Assembly: GCA_947441895.1 (NCBI GenBank)
Contig: CANEUT010000043.1
Location: 1 to 10,933, forward strand
Length of the DNA stretch: 10,933 nt
Direction of reading: 5' to 3'
Source: Rickettsiales bacterium
GTDB lineage: Bacteria; Pseudomonadota; Alphaproteobacteria; Rickettsiales; UBA3002
The translations under genes and the position numbers were made by a program. The notes under the pieces were generated by a model, which worked only from the letters and a program-made list of their open reading frames with translations, made no database searches and had not been told where the DNA came from. Shown one piece after another: positions 1-6,175 of this stretch (positions are counted from its first letter, which is position 1; every line of letters begins with the position of its first letter).

Positions 1-147
1 CTGCAATTAGAAGCCATGCTGGCCGATAATTTGGGCCTTGCCGTCAGCATCAACACCACCAGCGGCCAAGCGGGTGAAGTGGTGATTCGCTATGACACGC
101 TGACCCAGCTCGATGACATTTTGCGTCGTTTGGGCGGCAGTGCTTAG
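1..147 (+). CDS. parB: Chromosome-partitioning protein ParB, C-terminal end (partial)
   Basis: An open frame enters from the left edge and ends at the TAG at 145-147, giving the last 48 residues of a protein. The pattern (LEAMLADNLGLAVSI, then GEVVIRYDTLTQLDDILRRL) matches the C-terminal dimerisation domain of ParB: a helix with L-G-L, a beta-strand around VVIRY, then a closing helix. ParB binds parS sites near the origin, spreads as a CTP-dependent clamp and works with ParA to segregate the chromosome; the DNA-binding and CTPase parts lie outside the window. The holA-lptE-leuS cluster beside it on the opposite strand fits the alphaproteobacterial layout. The stop codon overlaps the last codon of the convergent brnA gene. 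No terminator hairpin with a T-run is visible after the stop, so parB transcription may run antisense into brnA. Confidence 0.88.
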   Translation: MQLEAMLADNLGLAVSINTTSGQAGEVVIRYDTLTQLDDILRRLGGSA

Positions 148-527
148 GCAGGTTTTTTGCCCTTCTTTGTCGATTTCAATTTTCTAACTACCTTAGCAGC
201 AATTTTGGTCGCCGGCGCCCTTTTCGCTTTACCGCGCGTTCGTTCTAATCCCTCGCGCAACACTGCATTCGCCAGAGTCTGCCAGCCGCGACCGCCCTTT
301 TTGTAGCCATTCAGCACATCTTCGTCGATCCTTATAGAAACGGCCACCTTTGTTTTATTCGACTTGGGGCGTCCACGTTTCGCAACATGTTCGCGGTTAT
401 TATTTAAAAACTCTTCTGCAAGCTCAGCTCCATATATTTCAGCCAAAGCTTGCTTTGCCGGCTTTGCTTTTGCAAAAAGCTCCGCTGTCATTTCATGATC
501 ATCGTTGTGCTTGTCTGTCGGCAACAT
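144..527 (-). CDS. brnA: BrnA-family antitoxin (ribbon-helix-helix), with Lys/Ala-rich C-terminal tail
   Basis: This 127-residue protein carries the BrnA/DUF4415 signature: a beta-strand KVAVSIRI (residues 60-67), then IDEDVLNGYK and GRGWQTLANAVLREGL (80-95), which form a ribbon-helix-helix DNA-binding domain. In characterised pairs the N-terminal half wraps the BrnT toxin and the complex represses its own promoter. The ATG at 527 is chosen because a strong GAGGAG ribosome site lies 7 bases upstream (535-540); the internal ATG at 491 has none. The start lies inside the end of brnT (29-base overlap), so the two genes are translationally coupled. Residues 97-127 form an unusual tail of Lys, Arg and Ala not expected in the core family. 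The gene ends 4 bases into parB from the other strand. Confidence 0.85.
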   Translation of the reverse strand: MLPTDKHNDDHEMTAELFAKAKPAKQALAEIYGAELAEEFLNNNREHVAKRGRPKSNKTKVAVSIRIDEDVLNGYKKGGRGWQTLANAVLREGLERTRGKAKRAPATKIAAKVVRKLKSTKKGKKPA

Positions 528-786
528 ACATTCTCTCCTCTTTTTTATTGGCTTTCCTTAAACTTATGATGCGAATTTCGCCCTTTCTTGGGGTAAAAAC
601 AAAGGTAACCATCTGATCATCACGCATGGCGGTGGCAACGTAACGATCTTCACCGTAGTTTTTGCGTGTATCCTTAGAGATGACGGCCGAATCCCAGCTG
701 ATATCTTCACATGCGCTCAATAAGAATCCGTGTTTAGCAAAATTCGTTTTGCTCTTTTTAGTGTCAAATTGAATTTTGAGCTTCAT
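499..786 (-). CDS. brnT: BrnT-family ribonuclease toxin
   Basis: This 95-residue protein matches BrnT, the RelE-like ribonuclease toxin of type II BrnT/BrnA modules, which arrests growth by cutting RNA when the antitoxin is lost. Visible family features are the N-terminal strand with FDTKKSKTNFAKHG (residues 7-20), the GEDRYVATA stretch (45-53), the VFTPRKGEIRIISLRKA strands (63-79) and the final helix with E-x-x-x-Y (83-87). The length is typical of the family. Toxin-first order and overlap with the antitoxin gene are also typical. No Shine-Dalgarno sequence precedes the ATG, and the best promoter would start transcription almost at the ATG, so the message may be leaderless. The gene pair is AT-rich compared with its neighbours, which suggests horizontal acquisition. 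Toxin activity is inferred from family only. Confidence 0.87.
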   Translation of the reverse strand: MKLKIQFDTKKSKTNFAKHGFLLSACEDISWDSAVISKDTRKNYGEDRYVATAMRDDQMVTFVFTPRKGEIRIISLRKANKKEERMYVADRQAQR

Positions 787-790
787 ATTT

Positions 791-821
791 ATTGTATATA
801 CAAATATTGCCTTTGTTGCAA
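791..821 (-). promoter_or_regulatory. Putative brnTA promoter with palindromic operator
   Basis: Reading the - strand, TTGCAA (821-816) and TATACA (798-793) are spaced 17 bases apart and resemble a -35/-10 pair; an alternative -10 is TACAAT (796-791). A perfect 12-bp palindrome, TTGTATATACAA (792-803), covers the -10 box. Ribbon-helix-helix antitoxins such as BrnA bind short palindromes in their own promoters, so this is the natural candidate operator for repression by the BrnT-BrnA complex. The element lies in the 50-base gap between the holA stop and the brnT start. Boxes were assigned by eye. Confidence 0.5.
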
Positions 822-836
822 GTCTCTAATTTGGCT

Positions 837-1871
837 TTATGCCGCTTTCTTAAAAGCAGGAAGCGCTGCAATCTCCATCAACCCTTGCGCCATGCGGGTG
901 AGGGACTCATCGGAATAGCGCTTGGAATCCAGCTCCAGCATCTGTAAACGGGCCAGCGCCGTGGCGCAATGTTCCGCGTTCCAGCGGCTGGCGTGCGCCT
1001 TTAAAACCGGTTTGGCTTTGAAAAAAACGGGTGGACGAAGTCCCTCGATAATGGCGTCGATGCCCATGCCTTCCGCGCGCTTGATGGCGATGATTTCAAG
1101 CCGCGAAAAATAGCGCATCATGCTGCGCGCAATCAGCAGGCCGGGGTGGCCTTCCATGAGTAATTTATCGCTGAGTTTGCAAGTGCGCACCATATCGCCA
1201 CTGGCCACGGCCTGGCATAATTCATCGAAGGATTGGTCATTGTTTTCACCCACCGCTGCAAACGCTTCTTCCAGGCTCACTTCCTCGGCTTCGTCGCCCA
1301 CATAGAGCGATAATTTTTCAAGCTCGTTAAGAATAATCTGACGATCACCCGAAAGCTGAGTGGAAAGAAAACGCGTGACTTCGTTACCCGCGCGCAGACC
1401 GTAACCACGCAGCGTATCGCGCACAAATTGTTCGAGGCCTGCGCCCTCGTCTTTATAGCAGGCCACCGCCGCCACTTCCGCCGAACGCTCGGCCCACACA
1501 CGTAATTTGCTGGTGGCGGGCAATGATTCGGTAACGTAAAGCACCAGAAAATTTTCCGGCGCGCGAAGGGGCAGCGCGTTCACAATCGCGTCCAGATGCG
1601 GATCATCGGCTTCACGCATCATAATGACGCGGCGAGGGGCCATGAGCGACATGGCGGCCAATTCATCGGCCAGCACAGCCGCATCTTCTTTTAATTGATC
1701 GCCTGAGAATTCCAGCTTGGCCATGGGGTCGGCGTTATTGCCCAGCCACGCATCCGCCAACTGCAACACGCGCTGACGCACTTGCCCGGCATCGGTGCCA
1801 TAGATTAATGCTGCACCAAATTTCGTTGGCGAACGCACCAGCGCATCAAAGTCTCGAACGGCGATTTTCAT
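837..1871 (-). CDS. holA: DNA polymerase III subunit delta (clamp-loader)
   Basis: HolA is the delta subunit of the clamp loader, which opens the beta sliding clamp and loads it on primed DNA. The 344-residue product shows the family pattern: an N-terminal ATPase-like fold beginning FGAALIYGTDAGQVRQR (residues 18-34), the central SGDRQIILNELEKLSLYVG block (174-192), and the C-terminal collar domain with LRPPVFFKAK (278-287) and RLQMLELDSKR (308-318). The open frame extends 20 codons further upstream to 1931, but those residues are not protein-like for this family and MKIAVRDFDALV is the expected beginning, so the ATG at 1871 is chosen. The start overlaps the end of lptE by 26 bases, which implies coupled expression in the leuS operon. 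No terminator is visible after the stop; the brnT promoter follows directly. Confidence 0.9.
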   Translation of the reverse strand: MKIAVRDFDALVRSPTKFGAALIYGTDAGQVRQRVLQLADAWLGNNADPMAKLEFSGDQLKEDAAVLADELAAMSLMAPRRVIMMREADDPHLDAIVNALPLRAPENFLVLYVTESLPATSKLRVWAERSAEVAAVACYKDEGAGLEQFVRDTLRGYGLRAGNEVTRFLSTQLSGDRQIILNELEKLSLYVGDEAEEVSLEEAFAAVGENNDQSFDELCQAVASGDMVRTCKLSDKLLMEGHPGLLIARSMMRYFSRLEIIAIKRAEGMGIDAIIEGLRPPVFFKAKPVLKAHASRWNAEHCATALARLQMLELDSKRYSDESLTRMAQGLMEIAALPAFKKAA

Positions 1872-2439
1872 AAATATCCGAATTGGTGGGCACAAGACTG
1901 GGTGCAGCAACAGGTGCTTCTGGCACTTCACCCGCCTTGGGGTCGTTGATGGTTGGCAGCAAATTCATCAAGCGAAGTTTATAATCCTGCGCCAGCTCAA
2001 CAATGCCGCGCTGGCGAGCATCTTCTTCGGAAACGAATGATGCATAATCGGCATTTTGCGAGGTGTTATAGCTGCTGACGCGCTGAATGCTGCCGCGGCC
2101 CACCACCACCCCATCGGACAAGCGGGTGAGGGTATAGTCACTTTGATATTGCAAATCGCCACGGCTGGAGGTGCCATCGGGGTTAATGAACAGAGGGGTT
2201 TTGGTTTCACGGTAGCTGATTTTCAGAATATATTGCTTGGGCACATGCTGCGTGGCGGGGTTGGTTTGGTCTTGAATTTCAGCCTTCAGAAACTGGCCTC
2301 GACGCGTGTTGTCGACCTCGATGGTCACGGCCGCAAGATGAATGGCATTGGCCGTACGCATGGCCTGTCCATGCACCGGTGTGAAGCCGCATGCGTTGAG
2401 TGCGAGGAGGGTAAGGAGCAGGGCGGTGAGTTTTTTCAT
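1846..2439 (-). CDS. lptE: LPS-assembly lipoprotein LptE
   Basis: LptE is the outer-membrane lipoprotein that plugs the LptD barrel and helps insert lipopolysaccharide into the outer leaflet. The 197-residue product begins with a lipoprotein signal peptide (MKKLTALLLTLLALNAC) whose lipobox LNAC places the lipidated cysteine at residue 17. It is followed by GFTPVHG, the usual C-G-F-x-P opening of this family. A beta-rich middle (residues 35-125, with YILKISYRE and DYTLTRLSDG) and helical QRGIVELAQDYKLRLMN match the alphaproteobacterial LptE/RlpB form. The C-terminal 30 residues are Pro/Ala-rich and probably disordered; this stretch overlaps the holA start. It sits between leuS and holA, the usual alphaproteobacterial order. 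The ribosome site is weak (AGAG). A 234-base gap full of repeats separates it from leuS. Confidence 0.88.
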   Translation of the reverse strand: MKKLTALLLTLLALNACGFTPVHGQAMRTANAIHLAAVTIEVDNTRRGQFLKAEIQDQTNPATQHVPKQYILKISYRETKTPLFINPDGTSSRGDLQYQSDYTLTRLSDGVVVGRGSIQRVSSYNTSQNADYASFVSEEDARQRGIVELAQDYKLRLMNLLPTINDPKAGEVPEAPVAAPSLVPTNSDIYENRRSRL

Positions 2440-2483
2440 GCAAAAGCTCTAGCGGATTACGGCAAAGCTCGCATGCTTTTTTT

Positions 2484-2566
2484 GTAGCGGCGAAGCCGCG
2501 TTGGGGGCAAGCCCCCCAAACCCCCTCGTTCGCTCATCGCTCCGGCTCGCGCCGTAAAGCGCTACG
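2484..2566 (-). repeat. Palindromic element, diverged copy (leuS-lptE gap)
   Basis: On the - strand this begins GCGTAGCGC, passes through GCGAGCC and GCGAACGAGGGGGTT and ends in two hairpins. One is a G/C stem with arms around 2501-2508 and 2511-2519 (GGGGGC against GCCCCCC). The other is a 5-bp stem with a 3-base loop at 2487-2499 (GCGGC-GAA-GCCGC). The order of blocks (GCGTAGC, GAGCC, AGCGA, GAGGGGGT, G-rich hairpin) is that of the copies inside leuS, but sequence identity is lower. It lies head-on to the next copy at 2597-2663. The 21 bases at 2550-2570 recur with three mismatches at 6061-6081. Confidence 0.55.
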
Positions 2567-2596
2567 CATTCACTCTGCAGGCGTTCCCGTAATCAG

Positions 2597-2663
2597 TGCG
2601 TAGCCTTAATGGCGAGCCGCGAAGCGAGGGGGTCAGCGAAGCGAAGGGGACTGAGGTCCCCTT
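2597..2663 (+). repeat. Palindromic element, copy with intact peptide frame (leuS-lptE gap)
   Basis: The + strand carries GTGCGTAGCC followed by GGCGAGCCGCGAAGCGAG and GGGGTCAGCGAAGCGAAG, then a perfect hairpin GGGGAC-TGAG-GTCCCC. Translated in the frame used inside leuS, it reads GEPRSEGVSEAKG, nearly identical to the peptide of leuS copy 1. The copy is intergenic, only 10 bases past the leuS stop. The 19 bases AGGGGACTGAGGTCCCCTT (2645-2663) recur exactly at 8340-8358. The hairpin could act as a weak attenuator between leuS and lptE, but no T-run follows it on either strand. Confidence 0.75.
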
Positions 2664-2673
2664 TAAGAAAACG

Positions 2674-5307
2674 CTACGCTGCTACAATATTCACGATTCT
2701 ATTCGGCACCACGATGGTTTTTTTGACCGTCTGGGCACCAATCGCCGTAATGACGCTGGGGTTACCAAGGGCCGCGGCACGCGCCTCTTCCTCGGGCAAA
2801 TTTTTGGCCAATTGCAGCGTGGCGCGCAATTTACCATTCACCTGCACCGCCACCGTGACAGTTTCATCTTCCAACAGCGCTGGGTCGGCCACGGGCCAAG
2901 CGCGGGTGGCAATCAAATCTTTATGGCCCAGCAACGCCCAGCATTCTTCGGCCAAATGCGGCATGAGGGGGGCGATGAGGTGAATAACCACCTGCAGACC
3001 CTCGGCGAACACCGTGCGTGATGCGGGCGTATCCAGCGACAGTTTTTCGAGCGCGTTGGTCAGCTCGCGAATGCGGGCGACGGCTTTGTTGAAATGGAAG
3101 GCTTCAATATCTTTCGTTACCGCATCGATGGTTTTGTGCGTTTGTTTGCGTAGATTTTCAACGGAAGGGGGTAGATCCCCCTTAACCCCCTCGCTACGCG
3201 GCTCGCCTTCGGCTACGCGCTGTTCCTTGAGCATGGAAGCATTCTCGACCACCAAACGGTAAATGCGCTGCACATAACGCCACGCACCATCCACCCCGCT
3301 TTCGGTCCATTCCAGACCGCGATCGGGCGGCGAATCACTCATCATGAACAGGCGCGCCGTATCGGCGCCATAGGTGTCGATAATGTGACGCGGGTCGACC
3401 ACGTTGTTTTTCGACTTACTCATTTTCTCAGAACGGCCCATGGTCGCTGGCCCGCTGCCATCAATCTTCACCCAATTGCTTTTTTCATCCTGCGCCACTT
3501 CGGTGGGGTAAAGCCATTTGCCATCGGCATCTTTAAACGTGGCGTGGCTCACCATGCCCTGCGTCATGAGGCCCTTGAACGGTTCATCGATAGTTAAAAT
3601 GCCACAGGCACGAAGTGCCCGGGTGAAGAAGCGGGCATAAAGCAAATGCAGCACCGCATGTTCCACCCCGCCGATATATTGCTGCACCGGCAGCCAGCGC
3701 TTGGCCTCAGCCGTGATGCCATTTCCACCGCCGCCCGACGCATAGCTTGCAAAATACCAGCTCGATTCGAAGAACGTGTCGAACGTATCGGTTTCGCGCT
3801 CAGCCGGTTTGTTGCAGGTGGGGCAGGGCACGTGCTTCCACGTGGGGTGATGGGCGAGGGGGTTGCCCGGCTTATCAAACCGGACGTCGTCCGGAAGAGT
3901 AACGGGAAGCTGGTCTTCTGGAACTGGCACCGCGCCGCAATCATCGCAATAAATAATGGGAATGGGCGCGCCCCAATAACGCTGACGGGAAATGCCCCAA
4001 TCACGCAGGCGGTAATTGATTTGGCGCTTGCCAATGCCGCGTAATTCTAATTCGGCGATGGCTTTTTCTTTCGCTTCGGCCACGCCCATGCCATCGAACA
4101 AGGGTGAGTTCATCAGCAGACCATCACCGGTATAAGGCAGAACGTCGCCACCAGTGACCACGGGCTTAATTTCCAAATTATATTTGGTGGCGAATTCGAA
4201 ATCGCGCTCATCATGCGCGGGGCAGCCAAACACCGCGCCGGTGCCATAACCCATCAGCACGAAGTTGGCGATATAGAGCGGATGCTCGCTGCCGGTGAAG
4301 GGGTTCACCGCTTTCAATCCCGTATCAAAACCCTTCTTCTCGGCTTTTTCGATGGCTTCTTCCGACGTGCCCAGCGCGCTGCATTCTTTGATGAATGCTG
4401 CCGCTTCTGCGTTGTGCGCAATCATGCTCTGCGCCAGCGGATGTTCGGGCGCGATGGCCACAAAGCTCATGCCGTAGAATGTATCGGGGCGGGTGGTGTA
4501 GATGTCGATAGAAGGGGGCGTTCCGCCGCCCTTCGCTACGCTGACCCCCTCGCTGCGCGGCTCGCCTTCGGCTACGCACGACCCATCGACCACCTGTAAT
4601 GTCACCAGTGCACCAGAAGATTTGCCAATCCATTTTTCCTGCATCAGCCGAACTTTGTCGGGCCACGCGGTGAGGGTGTCGAGCCCTTGCAAAAGTTCTT
4701 CCGCATAGTCAGTGATTTTCAAGAACCACTGATTCAGTGTGCGGCGTTCCACCGGTGCACCTGAGCGCCAGCCGCAACCATCAATCACTTGTTCGTTTGC
4801 CAGCACCGTGTGATCGACCGGATCCCAGTTCACAATCGCTTCTTTGCGGAAGGCGAGGCCGCGTTTTAGCATCTCTAAAAAGAAGTGCTGCTCATGGCGA
4901 TAATATTCTGGCAAACAGGTGGTCACTTCACGGCTCCAGTCATAGCTGAGGCCGATGGATTTTAGCTGCTCGCGCATGGTATTGATGTTTTGCAATGTCC
5001 ATGCGCCAGGGTGAACGCCGCGAGCGATGGCAGCATTTTCGGCGGGTAGGCCGAATGCATCCCACCCCATGGGATAAAGCACGTTGAAACCACGGGCGCG
5101 GGCGTAGCGGGCTGTCACATCACCCAGCGTGTAATTGCGCACATGGCCCATATGGATGTTGCCCGACGGGTAGGGGAACATCTCAAGCACAAAATAATCA
5201 GGCTTGCCGTTGGGCGCTGGAGTCTCAAACGTTTTCTTGTCACGCCACGCCGCCTGCCAGCGCGGCTCTGCCTCACGCGGATTATAGCGGTTAGAAGTGT
5301 CGTTCAC
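2674..5307 (-). CDS. leuS: Leucyl-tRNA synthetase (carrying two in-frame repeat insertions)
   Basis: LeuRS is the class I synthetase that charges tRNA-Leu and hydrolyses mischarged products. Of 877 residues, the landmarks are PYPSGNIHMGHVRN (46-58, HIGH motif), the CP1 editing domain with TTRPDT (271-276), GYGTGAV (353-359) and HDERD (365-369), a four-Cys zinc-like module (C454, C457, C495, C498), ETDTFDTFFESSWY (505-518), KMSKS (628-632) and the C-terminal VQVNGKLRA domain (821-829). All catalytic motifs look intact, so the enzyme should be active. Two extra segments are not explained by the family: residues 245-266 at the start of the editing domain and 698-715 between the catalytic core and the anticodon-binding helices. 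Both begin VAEGEPRSEGV and are copies of a dispersed repeat. The start lies 4 bases after the preceding lipoprotein gene, indicating one operon with lptE and holA downstream. Confidence 0.97.
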   Translation of the reverse strand: MNDTSNRYNPREAEPRWQAAWRDKKTFETPAPNGKPDYFVLEMFPYPSGNIHMGHVRNYTLGDVTARYARARGFNVLYPMGWDAFGLPAENAAIARGVHPGAWTLQNINTMREQLKSIGLSYDWSREVTTCLPEYYRHEQHFFLEMLKRGLAFRKEAIVNWDPVDHTVLANEQVIDGCGWRSGAPVERRTLNQWFLKITDYAEELLQGLDTLTAWPDKVRLMQEKWIGKSSGALVTLQVVDGSCVAEGEPRSEGVSVAKGGGTPPSIDIYTTRPDTFYGMSFVAIAPEHPLAQSMIAHNAEAAAFIKECSALGTSEEAIEKAEKKGFDTGLKAVNPFTGSEHPLYIANFVLMGYGTGAVFGCPAHDERDFEFATKYNLEIKPVVTGGDVLPYTGDGLLMNSPLFDGMGVAEAKEKAIAELELRGIGKRQINYRLRDWGISRQRYWGAPIPIIYCDDCGAVPVPEDQLPVTLPDDVRFDKPGNPLAHHPTWKHVPCPTCNKPAERETDTFDTFFESSWYFASYASGGGGNGITAEAKRWLPVQQYIGGVEHAVLHLLYARFFTRALRACGILTIDEPFKGLMTQGMVSHATFKDADGKWLYPTEVAQDEKSNWVKIDGSGPATMGRSEKMSKSKNNVVDPRHIIDTYGADTARLFMMSDSPPDRGLEWTESGVDGAWRYVQRIYRLVVENASMLKEQRVAEGEPRSEGVKGDLPPSVENLRKQTHKTIDAVTKDIEAFHFNKAVARIRELTNALEKLSLDTPASRTVFAEGLQVVIHLIAPLMPHLAEECWALLGHKDLIATRAWPVADPALLEDETVTVAVQVNGKLRATLQLAKNLPEEEARAAALGNPSVITAIGAQTVKKTIVVPNRIVNIVAA
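3164..3218 (-). repeat. Palindromic element inserted in frame in leuS (copy 2)
   Basis: This about 55-base GC-rich segment encodes VAEGEPRSEGVKGDLPPS (LeuRS residues 698-715). On the - strand it starts GCGTAGCCGAAGG and ends in the hairpin AAGGGGG-ATCTA-CCCCCTT. Its first 34 bases match the other leuS copy with a single, synonymous difference (CGT for CGC). Other LeuRS proteins, such as that of E. coli recalled from memory, have an unrelated, variable loop here, just before the helix with HKTID. Confidence 0.85.
4511..4578 (-). repeat. Palindromic element inserted in frame in leuS (copy 1)
   Basis: This about 68-base segment encodes VAEGEPRSEGVSVAKGGGTPPS (LeuRS residues 245-266). On the - strand it starts GCGTAGCCGAAGG, contains GTCAGCGTAGCGAAG, and ends in a hairpin (AAGGG-C-GGCG, loop GAA, CGCCCCCTT, one bulged C). 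It lies between the first strands of the CP1 editing domain and the threonine-rich TTRPDT site, where E. coli LeuRS has only a short turn. It is longer than copy 2 because it retains the AGCGTAGCGAAG block. Confidence 0.85.
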
Positions 5308-5311
5308 TTGA

Positions 5312-5848
5312 CTAGCGCCCCAGCTGCGCGATGCGAAGCTTGCGTGCCTGAGTGAGGACGGTGTCTTCCAGCTTGCGGCTCATGCTGGCATCCACCGGCG
5401 CATCGGCCCACTCACCTTTTTTATTGTCTTTCTTTTGGCGGAAGACGGTGACTTTAAGACTGTCGGCGCGCAATTGACGATCCAAAATCAGCGCGTTCAC
5501 CTTATAGCGTTCGCCGGGTGTTGCGGGGTCTTCGTACCAGTCGGTGAGGATGACGCCGCCAAAGGGGTCGGCCGAGGCAAGTGGCATGAACGACAGCGTG
5601 TCCAGCGTGGCGCGCCACAAAAAGCTGTTCACGCCCAATGGATTTTTGCCTGTTTCTTTATCTTTATCGCTGGCGCCGCCAATGACAATACCCTCAGCGC
5701 CGGTGAGTTTGCCAACGCGGTCGCGGCGTACATCTTCTTCCGGCTTTGGATAGCTGCTGGTGTCGGGCTTCTCTGAACAGGCCGTCAGAAGCAACAGTGC
5801 GGCAAATACAGCAAAAGTGGTGCGTGCAGAAACATTGAGAAGCGTCAT
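5312..5848 (-). CDS. DUF3576-like predicted lipoprotein
   Basis: The 178-residue protein has a signal peptide with a lipobox LLTAC, so the mature protein would start at Cys24 and be anchored in a membrane facing the periplasm. After a charged linker (25-50) comes a conserved-looking block, GVNSFLWRATLDTLSFMPL (residues 73-91), then ASADPFGGVILTDWY and ALILDRQLRADSLKVTVFRQ. I recognise this as the alphaproteobacterial DUF3576 family, commonly found just upstream of leuS. Its biochemical role is unknown to me. It is the first gene of the operon, 4 bases from leuS; with lptE in the same operon an envelope role is plausible but is only inference. A modest ribosome site (AAGG) precedes the ATG. 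A possible promoter (TTGCAA at 5915-5910 and TAGGGT at 5893-5888, 16-base spacer) lies upstream. Confidence 0.82.
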   Translation of the reverse strand: MTLLNVSARTTFAVFAALLLLTACSEKPDTSSYPKPEEDVRRDRVGKLTGAEGIVIGGASDKDKETGKNPLGVNSFLWRATLDTLSFMPLASADPFGGVILTDWYEDPATPGERYKVNALILDRQLRADSLKVTVFRQKKDNKKGEWADAPVDASMSRKLEDTVLTQARKLRIAQLGR

Positions 5849-6004
5849 GATTAACCTTGTTGTTCGTTACGTCAAATTCGGGACGTCACCCTAGCGACCA
5901 ATGCAAGATTTGCAAGACGGTAGTTGGGGGCGTGCCAAACACTGGCCCCACCATTGTTATTCCTGCGCCTCAGGCGAAGCCAACGCAGAAATCCCCCTAA
6001 GGAG

Positions 6005-6025
6005 ATCCCGGGTCAAGCCCGGGAT
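6005..6025. repeat. Short palindromic repeat (ATCCCGGG stem)
   Basis: A perfect 8-bp stem ATCCCGGG / CCCGGGAT with a 5-base loop, followed by GACA. Repeats of this form (GATCCCGGGTCAAGCCCGGGATGACA type, given here by memory) are common in intergenic regions of alphaproteobacteria. It shares the terminal ATGACA with the pair at 6092-6166, which suggests one family. Confidence 0.75.
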
Positions 6026-6054
6026 GACAAAAAATTCATGGTCCGTAAAGCCGG

Positions 6055-6078
6055 GCGTAGCGCCATAAAGCGCTATGC
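6055..6078. repeat. Hairpin related to the GCGTAGC element
   Basis: GCGTAGCGC and GCGCTATGC form a 9-bp stem (one G-T pair) with a 6-base loop. The right half, 6061-6081, matches 2550-2570 in the leuS-lptE gap at 18 of 21 positions, so this is probably a fragment of the dispersed element. Confidence 0.55.
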
Positions 6079-6091
6079 ACTGACACCTCGC

Positions 6092-6166
6092 TGTCATTCC
6101 CGCGAAGGCGGGAATCTAAAACTGCGCGACACTTGGCCTGAGATCCCCGCTTTCGCGGGGATGACA
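6092..6166. repeat. Composite inverted pair of TGTCAT-type palindromes
   Basis: Two hairpins face each other: TGTCATTCCCGC-GAAG-GCGGGAAT (6092-6115) and ATCCCCGC-TTTC-GCGGGGATGACA (6143-6166). The outer ends TGTCAT and ATGACA are complementary, so the whole 75-base unit has the form of a small inverted-repeat element with 27 bases between the hairpins. Similar units are widespread in proteobacterial intergenic DNA and are often mistranslated as proteins containing REGGN and PAFAGMT, as happens here. Confidence 0.8.
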
Positions 6167-6175
6167 GATTTCGCA

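Noticed and set aside
144..786. brnTA as part of a larger mobile island
   Set aside because: No integrase, transposase, tRNA or attachment-site repeats are visible; housekeeping genes flank it directly.
1872..1931. 20-residue N-terminal extension of HolA
   Set aside because: Does not fit the family, overlaps lptE further, and the ATG at 1871 gives the expected N-terminus.
2640..2670. GGGGAC-TGAG-GTCCCC hairpin as an intrinsic terminator of leuS
   Set aside because: No T-run follows on the - strand (CGCTTCGC instead), and lptE downstream belongs to the same expected operon; better explained as part of the repeat element.
2596..3021. 141-codon + strand open frame starting in the repeat and running opposite leuS
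   Set aside because: Only its first part (the repeat peptide GEPRSEGVSEAKG) is meaningful; the rest is antisense to leuS.
5888..6166. CRISPR-like array from repeated palindromes
   Set aside because: Hairpins differ in sequence and spacing, spacers are not regular, and no cas genes are present.
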